IMG/VR virus record: IMGVR_UViG_3300008120_000239
Span: 1-62,086 of that record
DNA: 62,086 bases
Origin: a virus
Direction: 5' to 3' (one strand)
This document shows, piece by piece, positions 1 through 9,111 of the stretch; position 1 is the stretch's first letter, and every line of letters begins with the position of its first letter. A program made the translations under genes and the position numbers. A model generated the notes under the pieces. The model made no database searches. It worked only from the letters and a program-made list of their open reading frames with translations, and was not told the origin of the DNA.

Positions 1-640
1 TCTACTCCGTCAACTCCTGAAGTTCCGTCTGTACCTGAAATGCCGTCTGTTCCTGAAGTACCGTCTATTCCGTCAATTCCTGAAGTTCCGTCTGTACCTG
101 AAATGCCGTCTGTTCCTGATGTACCGTCAACCCCATCAAGTCCTGAAGTTCCATCAATCCCATCAAGTCCTGAAGTTCCATCTACTCCGTCAACTCCTGA
201 AGTTCCGTCTGTACCTGAAATGCCGTCTGTTCCTGAAGTGCCATCTGTTCCTGAAATGCCGTCTGTTCCTGAAGTACCATCTACTCCGTCAATTCCTGAA
301 GTACCATCAACCCCATCAAGTCCTGATGTTCCGTTTATCCCTGAAGATCCAGATGTGCCTCTTGTTCCTGAAGATCCCGATGTGCCTGAAGATCCCGATG
401 TTCCGTTTATCCCTGAAGATCCCGATGTGCCCCTTGTTCCAGAAGATCCTGATGTGCCTGAAGATCCAGATGTGCCTCTTGTTCCAGAAGATCCTGATGT
501 GCCTGATGTTCCCGATGTGCCTCTTGTTCCAGAAGATCCAGATGTGCCTGAAGACCCTGATGTGCCATTTGTAGCTGATGTTCCTGATGTACCGCTGGTT
601 CCTGTGTCACCAGATGTTCCAGTACCCATCTGTGTCCAAA
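1..640 (-). repeat. Degenerate 9-nt tandem repeats encoding Gly-X-Y triplets
   Basis: On the plus strand this reads as many near-copies of ccgtctgttcctgaagt-like units; on the minus strand every third codon is GGN. The periodicity is multiples of 9 nt (one collagen triplet), with longer duplicated blocks such as those at about 1-60 and 181-260. Such repeats expand and contract by recombination, so the length may be polymorphic or misassembled. Confidence 0.85.
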
Positions 641-917
641 TTGTTCCATCGGATTTATAGATATAATTGTCTGTTGTGTTGTAGTATATTCCGCCTAAAA
701 CGGGGGTGGGATCTGTTGTATATTTCGGTATTACCAATTGTTCGTCTATTATTACCCCATAAGACTCAATTGTTCCCGATACGGTTAGATTTTCTACAAT
801 AGATCCAGTACCATCTAACAGTGTTCTGTCGTCTACTGGATCTGTTTGTAGTAATCTATAAAATGATTCGGATACTGATAATTCAGATAAATTTCTGGTT
901 ATTTTTGGATCTGCCAA
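1..917 (-). CDS. Collagen-like tail fibre / adhesin protein, 3' end beyond window
   Basis: The minus strand is open from a stop at 936-938 to the left edge, so the gene is partial and its C-terminus lies outside. The only standard start codon near the N-terminus is TTG at 915-917, preceded by a purine-rich stretch (GTGAGAG). About 95 residues of ordinary sequence ([19 protein letters not shown]) lead into a long run of Gly-X-Y triplets rich in Ser and Thr (GTSGTSG, GTDG, GVDG), the signature of a collagen triple helix. Phage collagen-like proteins are usually trimeric fibres or fibre-associated adhesins. It is the last gene of the minus-strand block, directly downstream of two glycan-transfer genes, and its Ser/Thr density makes it a plausible glycosylation target (inference). 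The proline-rich plus-strand reading of the same DNA is a shadow. Confidence 0.85.
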   Translation of the reverse strand, partial: MADPKITRNLSELSVSESFYRLLQTDPVDDRTLLDGTGSIVENLTVSGTIESYGVIIDEQLVIPKYTTDPTPVLGGIYYNTTDNYIYKSDGTIWTQMGTGTSGDTGTSGTSGTSATNGTSGSSGTSGSSGTRGTSGTSGTSGSSGTRGTSGSSGTSGSSGTRGTSGSSGINGTSGSSGTSGSSGTRGTSGSSGINGTSGLDGVDGTSGIDGVDGTSGTDGISGTDGTSGTDGISGTDGTSGVDGVDGTSGLDGIDGTSGLDGVDGTSGTDGISGTDGTSGIDGIDGTSGTDGISGTDGTSGVDGV

Positions 918-1019
918 TTTTTTTCTCTCACTATATCAAAAAATGTATTGTAATGGAACATTTATTGAAATTTAGAAATGTTTTGTTAAGCTACAGTACT
1001 TGCAGAGTATATCTCAGAA

Positions 1020-1028
1020 ATAAATATC
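1020..1028 (-). promoter_or_regulatory. Possible late promoter (-10-like GATATTTAT)
   Basis: The minus strand reads GATATTTAT in the 133-nt gap ahead of the collagen-like gene, resembling the YATATTTAT motif found upstream of several other late genes here. It lies about 100 nt from the TTG start and has no -33 TTG at 20 nt. Weak on its own. Confidence 0.3.
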
Positions 1029-1050
1029 ATTTAAAAAAATATTATGTCAA

Positions 1051-2199
1051 TCAACTAACAACTTTTTTTTCTAATATGGGTTTAACCATATCAAATGTGA
1101 TAGATTTGGTACATTCAAATTGTTTTTCAGTTCCTTTGTGGTCAGGACACCAATTCCAATCACCCGCATCTAATCTGTGTCTGTTAAAACAACTATTACA
1201 AACACTATCATTAAATACACGGTCAACCGAATCGTCAATAAATTCTGATATTGGATTACTAAATCCTGATATTAATACTATTGGCAAATCTAATGTCCAT
1301 GCCAACCAAGTTAATCCTGAACCTATTCCGATGAAAAACTCACAGGTTAGCATTTCTTTAATAAGATCTGTTATAGATCCTGCTGGAAATTTTGTTGCTC
1401 CTATTGGGTGATTATTACCCATGTAACCATCCCCTTCCTTTGATAATATTACGGGTTCATATCCATGTTCCAATAAGTAATCGGTCACTTGTTGCCACCC
1501 CGTTGGATTATTCCAATATTTTGCTTGTGCAGTGGAATGTATTCCAAACCCAACTTTCTTTTTCTTTTGAACTTGCGGTAGATTTAATTTAGCTTTAACA
1601 TGTTTAAATTCCAATCCTAAAATATCCGAAGCTGTTTGTTGTAAAGATATTTGTCTAAAATCTTTTGGATTTCTTGAATAATCAAAAACACCATTCTCAT
1701 TATAATACCAACCCAATGTGTACATGGCATACAAATCTTTAACAGGTGTTCCAGGCTCAACAAATTCTATATCAGGGTATTGATCCTTGAATAGGTAATT
1801 CCAAAAAGTTGAACATACTACTTTACATCCCCATTTTTCTCCAAACTCTTGAGCATAAGGAAACCAAGCTAATGTATCACCCAATGATTTTGATTCTAAT
1901 GCAATATAAACACGTTTTCCACGAGCATCATATTTGTGTTCGTGGATTAGTGTATCACCATCGTATACCTTACAGGTATATTGGTCAAAATATTTTTTAG
2001 TTGTTCTCGCCCAAGAATTTGAATTTATAATAGTTCTATATTCACATTGTCCATTATTGTTCCAAAATTCAACTCTATATTGTTTATCGAAAACGGATTT
2101 TATTTCAACAGTAGCACCACGAACAAAATTAACTATAACCTCAGTGGCTATTGTATTGTTTACCAAATTATCATTTTTATTTATATTATCGTATATCAT
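1051..2199 (-). CDS. TibC/Aah-type protein O-heptosyltransferase (BAHT family homologue)
   Basis: A 382-residue protein that matches the bacterial autotransporter heptosyltransferase family, whose members (TibC, Aah) transfer ADP-activated heptose to serines of surface adhesins. Visible hallmarks are the family block GTPVKDLYAMYTLGW near residue 150, a GT9-like C-terminal half (IGIGSGLTWLAWTLDLPIVLISG) and four late cysteines at about 334, 337, 351 and 363 (CNSC, WCP, ECTKS), matching the iron-binding cysteines of TibC. ATG start; 10 nt after the preceding gene and in line with the collagen-like fibre gene downstream. Family membership is well supported by motifs; the donor sugar and the acceptor (collagen-like fibre) are inference. 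Confidence 0.82.
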   Translation of the reverse strand: MIYDNINKNDNLVNNTIATEVIVNFVRGATVEIKSVFDKQYRVEFWNNNGQCEYRTIINSNSWARTTKKYFDQYTCKVYDGDTLIHEHKYDARGKRVYIALESKSLGDTLAWFPYAQEFGEKWGCKVVCSTFWNYLFKDQYPDIEFVEPGTPVKDLYAMYTLGWYYNENGVFDYSRNPKDFRQISLQQTASDILGLEFKHVKAKLNLPQVQKKKKVGFGIHSTAQAKYWNNPTGWQQVTDYLLEHGYEPVILSKEGDGYMGNNHPIGATKFPAGSITDLIKEMLTCEFFIGIGSGLTWLAWTLDLPIVLISGFSNPISEFIDDSVDRVFNDSVCNSCFNRHRLDAGDWNWCPDHKGTEKQFECTKSITFDMVKPILEKKVVS

Positions 2200-2209
2200 A
2201 GTTCACCTA

Positions 2210-4507
2210 TTATAATAAATGTTTGAATCTGTATTCCTCGCTTCTAATCTCGTCTTTAGTATATTTTTCAATAACGATACAATTTGGATAATATGATATT
2301 GATTTTATATGTAAATCGTTTGTATGGTTACTGTAGTTATTATTTACAGAATGGTTTAATTTTACGAAATGATCTATTATATTTTCTTCACCAACCACAT
2401 ATCCATAGATAGTACTGTTTGGATTCCAATAGCTACATTCAATATCTTCTATCACATAAACACCACCCCAATCCAACATATTCTCAAACAAATAATAAAA
2501 CGATTTTAATTGATGGTCTATGACATGACTACCATCATCTATTATTATTTCACATTTTCCTATTTGATTTTTAATACGTGTCAAATCATCTAAGTTACTC
2601 TGATCAGCTTTAAATACTTCACCACGTTCATATTTCAATTCAACACCTATATCCATACCGTATATTTTTGCCTTTGGTAGAAAATTTTCCCAAACTTTCA
2701 ATGATTTTCCGGCATCTATACCAATTTCAAATATAGTACATGTCTTATCTCTGAATTTTTTAAGGTAGGTGTCGTATGGGTATTCATACCTATGATCTAT
2801 AGATTTATCACAACCAAATGCCTTTGATATTGTAGCGAAATCAGCACCTTCAAGATTATCTGCTGTTTCAAACTGTGAAGTACCCTCTCTATCCAATACA
2901 TTTTCTGCCTTTAATGTTTCATATATCTCATAATTAATTTTTATACCATCCGTTTTCAAATAATGTCTATGTAATTTTCCCTCTAAGATTGCAAACCCTT
3001 CACTGTTACCACCTGAATAGTATTCGTCCTTACTTTTATATTTTTGAAAAAAATCATTGATAGCTTCTATTTTTCCGGATATTATACCTGAACTGACACT
3101 ATCTTCCATATAATTTGTAGTGGTGTGTTTATAGAGAATCAAATCTGACTCTTTTAATGTTTCGTAATTTTTAGCAAAAACGCTATCATTAATTAGGTAA
3201 TCGTAATTAATAATGTGTGTAATTTTTTTACCTAAACTCTGTGCATACCGAAGTGCATTTTGTATTAACGTGTACACAGCATATCCATGTTCATAATCAA
3301 ATAGTTTTGAGTGTCTAACACCATTATCATCTGTTTTAAAAGCATAGTAAGCAACATCATATTTTTTAAACTCATCACTATACAAAATTGGATTGTTCTT
3401 TGTGTAAAGAACATGGTCACATAACTTTTCAACCGATTCATCTACAAAATAGTTAGTAGATAGTAAAACTTCTCTATTGATATTTTCTAAACACTCCATC
3501 AATAATCTTTTTTTATATGGAGTATTTGGGTGTGATAAAACAATTACTATTTCATCATCATTTTTTTTAGTTTCCATTTTTTGCCTTAAATTTTGTATGT
3601 TTAATCGTTTGTTATCTGTTATGTATGTTACCACACCATCATAAGCATTTTTGTATGTATCCAATTTTTTTATAAAAGTTGGCAACCCATAACTTAAAGC
3701 CTCTTTTACCACCAATGGATTTAATTCAAAATTTGAAGTGAAATAAAATACATCAGCTGCCTTATAGAATTTATCAACATCATTTCTTTCACCGTGCCAA
3801 ATACAATTATTTGGAAACTCCTTCATAATAGGTTCCCAATAATGTTTAAAATTTATAGCTTGATTACCAACGAAATGAAATAATACTTTTTCATCTTTAA
3901 ATTCTTTTGCTAATTCTATTAACTCACCCTGATTTTTTCCAGGTGTAAATAAACCAACATTGAGTACGTGTTTGTAATTCGAGTCAAATCCCAATTCTTT
4001 TTTCGCCAAATCTTTATCATACTCAATGTTATCGATGGGATATTCCCAAACATCACATATAGACTCGTCAAATACTTCAGTAAATCTATCTTTACTCCAT
4101 TCAGATACTAAAATATATTTATCAGCACCGAAAACTATTTGTGATGGATTGGTCATTGAACCGTGTGTTGTAACTACAATTGAATACTTTCTGTTATTGT
4201 GATATATTTTTTCTAATAGATCCGCCTTCACAAAAGATTCAGGTATTTCTTGGAAGTGTATAACATCGGGATTTACTTCTTCTATTATTTCTAATATTTT
4301 AGTCTTGTCATCTAATAGACTATAAAACTTTTCACCCAATATATTAACCACTTGATTTCGTTGTACAACAAATACCCCACCTGTATGATTTGAGTATTCT
4401 ATACAATACACTTCATTTTCTTTACTGAATTCCTGTATCATCTTTAGTGTGTACTGTGGCAATCCACCTGTTGAGAGATGTGGTACTATATGTAATATTT
4501 TTTTCAT
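2210..4507 (-). CDS. Multidomain glycosyltransferase (GT4-like) + GT-A-like + SAM methyltransferase
   Basis: A 765-residue protein with three regions. Residues 1 to about 310 look like a GT-B family 4 glycosyltransferase (HIVPHLSTGGLPQYTLKM at the N-terminus, VLNVGLFTPGKNQ, ADVFYFTSNFELNPLVVKEAL with the donor-binding Glu). Residues about 325-535 resemble a second glycan enzyme of GT-A type also seen in the protein at 53.2 kb (IVIVLSHPNTPYKKRLL). Residues about 560-765 are a class I methyltransferase with a glycine-rich motif I (FEIGIDAGKSLKVWENFL) and IIDDGSHV, as in CmcI/TylF-type sugar or macrolide methylases. It probably builds and caps a glycan on virion proteins together with the TibC-like gene 10 nt downstream. 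Domain calls by motif; substrate unknown. Confidence 0.75.
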   Translation of the reverse strand: MKKILHIVPHLSTGGLPQYTLKMIQEFSKENEVYCIEYSNHTGGVFVVQRNQVVNILGEKFYSLLDDKTKILEIIEEVNPDVIHFQEIPESFVKADLLEKIYHNNRKYSIVVTTHGSMTNPSQIVFGADKYILVSEWSKDRFTEVFDESICDVWEYPIDNIEYDKDLAKKELGFDSNYKHVLNVGLFTPGKNQGELIELAKEFKDEKVLFHFVGNQAINFKHYWEPIMKEFPNNCIWHGERNDVDKFYKAADVFYFTSNFELNPLVVKEALSYGLPTFIKKLDTYKNAYDGVVTYITDNKRLNIQNLRQKMETKKNDDEIVIVLSHPNTPYKKRLLMECLENINREVLLSTNYFVDESVEKLCDHVLYTKNNPILYSDEFKKYDVAYYAFKTDDNGVRHSKLFDYEHGYAVYTLIQNALRYAQSLGKKITHIINYDYLINDSVFAKNYETLKESDLILYKHTTTNYMEDSVSSGIISGKIEAINDFFQKYKSKDEYYSGGNSEGFAILEGKLHRHYLKTDGIKINYEIYETLKAENVLDREGTSQFETADNLEGADFATISKAFGCDKSIDHRYEYPYDTYLKKFRDKTCTIFEIGIDAGKSLKVWENFLPKAKIYGMDIGVELKYERGEVFKADQSNLDDLTRIKNQIGKCEIIIDDGSHVIDHQLKSFYYLFENMLDWGGVYVIEDIECSYWNPNSTIYGYVVGEENIIDHFVKLNHSVNNNYSNHTNDLHIKSISYYPNCIVIEKYTKDEIRSEEYRFKHLL

Positions 4508-4519
4508 ATCATCCTCATT

Positions 4520-7500
4520 TTAAAAATTTATAGAAGAAAATCCCTTTTCCTTCTTTATATCTATTTGACTATCTACAATATCACGGACTACATCTATGTG
4601 TGATATTAGTATAATAAATTCCATTTGTGTTTTTAAGTAATCTAAAAACAAAGAGAAATTATTCAATACTGTTGCATCTAAAGAACCTAATCCTTCATCT
4701 ATTACCATAAAGTTTGGTCTTGGTAATGATGATATGTTTATAAGTGCAGTTCTTATTGCAAGCGATGAAATAAACTTTTCCATTCCACTTGATAACTCTA
4801 AAGCCCAAAAATGTTCATCGTCATAAACTATGTATGTGTTTATACTCTTACCATCGGTATCGAACAATACTTGAAAATCTACGATATTGGATAAAATATT
4901 ATTTGTTTCAGCTTGTACTTTTGGTAGAGCTTGTGCTATTAATTCATATGGTACACCGTTTCTATTTACAGCCTTTAAGTAGTAATCATAAGCATGAAAT
5001 TCGGTTTCCAATTCTTTTAATTTATTTATGGATTCATTGCACTCATTTATAATCTGTTGATATACTTTTACTTCACCACTACATTCTATTATTTTATTTT
5101 CTAATTCCTTTAAACGTAATGTTGAAAGATTATACTTTTCTTTTTCTATCTCTTTCAATTGTTTAAGTACCGTTTCATTTTTTAAAATTGCGTCTTGATT
5201 CTCATGGTATCTCTGTATTAGCTCATCTATTTTTGTTATAGATTCTATCAATTCTTTTTTGGAATCATTCTTTGAATACAAAGTTTTTTCTAAATTATGT
5301 ATTTGTTTTTGAACGTCAAATAGTGCATTTTCAATATGATATAACTTATCTAATTCACTATAAACAGATATGCCGATTTTTAGTTCTGTTTCTATTTCAT
5401 TAACTTTGTTTTGTGTTAATTTCAAATCTTCCATGAAACCAATCAAATCATTTTCTGCCTTTTTAGCATCTTTAACAAAAACATTATTTACACAGAATTT
5501 ACAATTAGGATCATATTCATGTGATTTCAGATTATCAATTTTTGATTCACAATGATTTACACTTGATTTTATTGCACGAACATCAGATTCATACTTTGCC
5601 AATTCTGTTTTGAGAGAATCTATTTTATCTCGTTTATCAATTAATGCTTTTCTATCTATATTTGATAGACCAACCTGATAATCATTAACCTTATTGTTTA
5701 GGGATTTTATTTCTGATTCCAATTCTTGAATTTCAGTCTTTACGGATTTTCCTTTTTTTACGAGGGTATCTCTTTTTTCTTCCAAATCTTCCAAAGATTT
5801 ATTTTCCAAATTGACATCTATTTGTATTAGTTTTTTATTCAGTTTAATAACTTCTTCACTCAAATCTTCGATTGTTTTGTTTGTCAAATCTCTATCATCA
5901 ATTAACTCATCTAATTGTGTAGAGTATTGTTTAAACTTTACTTTTGATTCCGCTATTTTTGATGAGTAGTCTTTTTTACTAAATTCCTTTATAAGGGTTT
6001 GAACACTTTTTATATCATCAGAAGCAATGGCATTTAATTCTTCAAACAAATCTAAGTCTAAAAATTGAGCTAACAAGTCTTTACGTTCTCTTTGTGCCTT
6101 ATCAACAAAATTAGTATTATTACCTTGAAGTGACATGGTTGTTATGATGAAATCATCATATGTACCCAAGTATTTTCTAATTATAAAATTGGTAGAATCT
6201 CTATCTTGGCCATTGAGACTTGTTTTCACACCATCTTCTTCTGACCAAAAATCAACATTGACTTTTACATTTCCTTTTTTATCTTTAACACCGTTTCTTT
6301 CAATCCAATATGATTTACCAGCAAGCATGAAGTTAAATTTACATCTAAAGGTTTCTTTGCTGTTATTCAAAACTTGGGAAGCTTTGTATGTCCTTGAACA
6401 TTTATCGAATATACAGAACATTATTGCGTCCATTATTGATGACTTCCCACTTGCATTGGCAGCAAATAATCCATATACACCATTCATTTTTGAGAAATCA
6501 ACGATGTTACCTTCACCATACGAAAACATATTCTCAAATTCAAAATACATTGGTTGCCAAATAAGGTTTCTTACTATGTCTGATTCGGACAACTTAGTAT
6601 TTATGTTTCTGTTTATATTAGCAATTTTTTCCAATATGTCATCTGTTACATTATAACGAGAACGTATGAAATCTTTTATCAAAGAGTTTTGATGTTCAAC
6701 ATCACGCACGTCTCCAATTGGATTTGTATTTATTTGTAATTGACTCGTCAATTTATTACTTATACGTTGTACACGAATATCAACTATGTTTGCTTTAGAT
6801 TTTAATTCGGTAACAATATTGAATATATCTGAATTATTGGTGTTGTTGGATTTTATTCTAACACAATTAAATTTTGAATATTCTGTTGGGTATTCCTTTA
6901 CTACCCCGTTGTCAACTTCAACAGTATGATATGTCCAATCGTTTCTTATTCTTAAAAATTTTGATTTGTCATTCTTTATATCCCACTCTATTATACCGTG
7001 AATAAGACCTTCACCAAAATTTTGTTGAATCAAAGATCCAGCATAAGCAAATTTACACGTAGGTTCTAAGTATTGAAATTTATGAATATCACCGAACATA
7101 CCATAATCAAAGCCATCAAATTTTTCTATAGTTATGCTTTTATTTTTCATAGTGTTTCCACTATCAGTAGAAGACATATCTATTGCACCATGAAACAACA
7201 CTATTTTCTTGTTATCACTTTGTACATCTTTTGCTAATATAAAGTTTTCAGGATCTTCATATACAGAATTTAACACAAAATCTATATCACCAATTGTGTA
7301 AACACCCGTTTCTTTTAGGTAAAATAGTTGATTAAAGTCACTATCAATCAATGATACTATTGGAGACAGTGCATCCATTCTACTCATATTATTTAAATTG
7401 CAATCGTGGTTTCCTGCTATCAAAATTGTTGGTGCTATCTTTGAAAGTGTATCCAAGAAATTAGTAACCATACTAATTAATTCGGGTGTCATATCCGTTT

Positions 7501-7699
7501 TTGCATGTACAATATCACCTGCAAGATATATTATTGTATTTTTATTTTCGGATACCTTTTCTCTACACAATTCATATAGAGATTCAAACACACTATTGTA
7601 TTCATCGTGTCTTTTAAAATTACGAATGTGAACATCGGCAATGTGTAAGATTTTTTCTACCTTACTCATTCCCGATAAGTGTACATATTCTTTAAGCAT
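4520..7699 (-). CDS. Fused Mre11-Rad50 (SbcD-SbcC; T4 gp47-gp46 equivalents)
   Basis: One 1059-residue chain contains both recombination/repair subunits that T4 encodes as separate genes 47 and 46. Residues about 15-370 form the calcineurin-type nuclease (ADVHI, AGDIVHAKTD, AGNHDCN, LFHGAID, FGDIHKF). Residues about 385-1059 form the SMC-like ATPase: Walker A AANASGKSS near 415, long coiled coils, a zinc hook CKFC near 731, signature LSSGMEKF near 968 and Walker B FMVIDEGLGSLD near 1003. The complex resects and processes DNA ends and in T4 drives recombination-dependent replication. The start used overlaps the primase gene by 8 nt; Met11 (7669, before SKVEKILHIADVH) is an alternative. No frame change is needed to join the halves. 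Confidence 0.93.
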   Translation of the reverse strand: MLKEYVHLSGMSKVEKILHIADVHIRNFKRHDEYNSVFESLYELCREKVSENKNTIIYLAGDIVHAKTDMTPELISMVTNFLDTLSKIAPTILIAGNHDCNLNNMSRMDALSPIVSLIDSDFNQLFYLKETGVYTIGDIDFVLNSVYEDPENFILAKDVQSDNKKIVLFHGAIDMSSTDSGNTMKNKSITIEKFDGFDYGMFGDIHKFQYLEPTCKFAYAGSLIQQNFGEGLIHGIIEWDIKNDKSKFLRIRNDWTYHTVEVDNGVVKEYPTEYSKFNCVRIKSNNTNNSDIFNIVTELKSKANIVDIRVQRISNKLTSQLQINTNPIGDVRDVEHQNSLIKDFIRSRYNVTDDILEKIANINRNINTKLSESDIVRNLIWQPMYFEFENMFSYGEGNIVDFSKMNGVYGLFAANASGKSSIMDAIMFCIFDKCSRTYKASQVLNNSKETFRCKFNFMLAGKSYWIERNGVKDKKGNVKVNVDFWSEEDGVKTSLNGQDRDSTNFIIRKYLGTYDDFIITTMSLQGNNTNFVDKAQRERKDLLAQFLDLDLFEELNAIASDDIKSVQTLIKEFSKKDYSSKIAESKVKFKQYSTQLDELIDDRDLTNKTIEDLSEEVIKLNKKLIQIDVNLENKSLEDLEEKRDTLVKKGKSVKTEIQELESEIKSLNNKVNDYQVGLSNIDRKALIDKRDKIDSLKTELAKYESDVRAIKSSVNHCESKIDNLKSHEYDPNCKFCVNNVFVKDAKKAENDLIGFMEDLKLTQNKVNEIETELKIGISVYSELDKLYHIENALFDVQKQIHNLEKTLYSKNDSKKELIESITKIDELIQRYHENQDAILKNETVLKQLKEIEKEKYNLSTLRLKELENKIIECSGEVKVYQQIINECNESINKLKELETEFHAYDYYLKAVNRNGVPYELIAQALPKVQAETNNILSNIVDFQVLFDTDGKSINTYIVYDDEHFWALELSSGMEKFISSLAIRTALINISSLPRPNFMVIDEGLGSLDATVLNNFSLFLDYLKTQMEFIILISHIDVVRDIVDSQIDIKKEKGFSSINF

Positions 7700-8648
7700 A
7701 TAATATCCTTTGTTTGATTATATCGTAACTGTCTGTTTTGGGTGTTTGTTTTTTTATTACGGAAAAATTATTGAAACCTAATTCATTTACATCTTTTGCT
7801 TGCATGTTTAATATTGAAACATCAATACCATTTGACAATAAATAATTTGAAATTCTAAAGGCATCTACTTTAGCATCATTATCCAATGCAACAATAACTT
7901 TCGGTGGTCTTCTTAATATTATCTTTTCTTTTAACTTATTTGATAGAGTTTTACCAAAAAGTGGTATTGCATTGAACCGTGCTGTTATTGCATCAAAAGC
8001 ACCTTCAACCAAAGTTATTGGTTCATCCCAATTTATAAAGGACTCAAACCCTATAACATCTTTACTTACTTTTGGATTTTTATGTTTGTATAGTTCATCT
8101 TCAAAAACGGTTCTTGATACAAAATAGTTTAATTCGTAGTTTGCATCGTAGGATGGTATTATTATCCTACCGAAGTATTTTCCTGAAGGACAGTATCCTA
8201 TATCATAACGTAGAATATCTGTTTTTGTTAAACCACGTTTTTTTAGATATTCTATTGCACGTTTTAATTCTAATCTTAGTAACTTGTCGGTTTGTTTTGA
8301 GTAGTCTGCTAAACGTATAAATTCATTAGGTAATGACAATTCTTCGTGTTCATTTTTATTAGAATCATCAGCATATAAAACTCTTGTTCCTAATATTTTA
8401 TTTAAATCATCATAAAATGAACGGTTTACTTTCATACTCTTAAACAGAGCCTTTATATTTCTACCCTTCGCATTAGAAACCCAACAATGCCACGGATTGT
8501 CACTATTGTTATTCACCGTTAAATTTATTTCTAATTTAGGTTTGTAATGAGTTATAAATGGTGAGAAGAAAGCGTAGTTGTTTCCCGATGTTCGTCTTCC
8601 TTTACCCAAAACCTTTTCTAACAGATTCAATAAATCGTAATTTATCAT
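7692..8648 (-). CDS. DnaG-type DNA primase (T4 gp61-like)
   Basis: A 318-residue TOPRIM primase. The N-terminal segment SPFITHYKPKLEINL and WHCWVSNAKGRNI correspond to the zinc-binding/DNA-recognition domain of T4-type primases, but the usual set of four metal ligands is not evident. TOPRIM motifs follow: TLVEGAFDAI (Glu, about 213-222) and IVALDNDAKVDAF (DxD). It would make RNA primers for lagging-strand synthesis with the phage helicase, which is not in this window. The gene overlaps the Mre11-Rad50 gene by 8 nt, so the two are probably translated together. A late-type motif at 8678-8686 lies 30 nt upstream. Confidence 0.85.
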   Translation of the reverse strand: MINYDLLNLLEKVLGKGRRTSGNNYAFFSPFITHYKPKLEINLTVNNNSDNPWHCWVSNAKGRNIKALFKSMKVNRSFYDDLNKILGTRVLYADDSNKNEHEELSLPNEFIRLADYSKQTDKLLRLELKRAIEYLKKRGLTKTDILRYDIGYCPSGKYFGRIIIPSYDANYELNYFVSRTVFEDELYKHKNPKVSKDVIGFESFINWDEPITLVEGAFDAITARFNAIPLFGKTLSNKLKEKIILRRPPKVIVALDNDAKVDAFRISNYLLSNGIDVSILNMQAKDVNELGFNNFSVIKKQTPKTDSYDIIKQRILYA

Positions 8649-8677
8649 AAATACACGTATGTAAATAATACTTTTTT

Positions 8678-8686
8678 ATAAATATA
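8678..8686 (-). promoter_or_regulatory. Candidate late promoter (TATATTTAT)
   Basis: In the 55-nt gap between the endonuclease I and primase genes the minus strand reads CGTATATTTATAAA. The TATATTTAT core recurs ahead of other late genes; there is no TTG 20 nt upstream, unlike the early promoters. ATG of the primase is about 30 nt downstream. Confidence 0.45.
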
Positions 8687-8703
8687 CGAAATTTATATCA
8701 TAT

Positions 8704-9111
8704 TTACAAGCAGTTTTTTAACCATTCGTTAGGTATTTCTTTTTTTGCCCAAAGCCAACCTTTCTTATCACAATACTCTGCGTAAGTTGTTTTACTTCCT
8801 TTGTATAATTTTGCATTAGGATTTTGAAAAACGAATCGAATATCTATTCCTGGATATTGGTTGAATATCAAATCAAACTTTAATCGATCAGTTTTTACCC
8901 AACGGCCTTTGGATTCTATGTACATTTTTGTACCATCTTTTTTTGTTAGTATAAAGTCTGGTGTGTAGTTGTGTTTAGTTTCTGGTTGGATATACGATAT
9001 TTTTTCAGATTCATAACCAAATTGTTTTTTTGATTTGTTCAGTGATTCGTTTATAGTTTCTTCTAAACCACTTCTAAATCCGTGTTTTAACGCAACTTTA
9101 TTTCTTTTCAT
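8704..9111 (-). CDS. T7 endonuclease I-type Holliday-junction resolvase
   Basis: A 135-residue protein starting MKRNKVALKHGFRSGLEETI, with the PD-(D/E)XK catalytic set of T7 gp3: Glu in the GLEE helix, Asp in YTPDF and ESK in MYIESKGRW. The family cleaves branched DNA during recombination and packaging. I place the start at 9111 because that ATG overlaps the stop of the upstream homing endonuclease as ATGA, and the extra N-terminal residues available upstream are translated from the endonuclease tail. Length matches the family (T7 enzyme is 149 residues). Confidence 0.9.
   Translation of the reverse strand: MKRNKVALKHGFRSGLEETINESLNKSKKQFGYESEKISYIQPETKHNYTPDFILTKKDGTKMYIESKGRWVKTDRLKFDLIFNQYPGIDIRFVFQNPNAKLYKGSKTTYAEYCDKKGWLWAKKEIPNEWLKNCL

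Noticed and set aside
1-640. Possible CRISPR array from regular repeats
   Set aside because: Repeats are 9-nt codon-phased and degenerate with no spacers of fixed length; they encode collagen triplets.
40-660. Proline-rich plus-strand ORF (VPEVPS-like repeats)
   Set aside because: It is the antisense reading of the Gly-X-Y collagen-like gene on the minus strand; all neighbours are on the minus strand and the minus frame continues with normal protein sequence to a plausible start.
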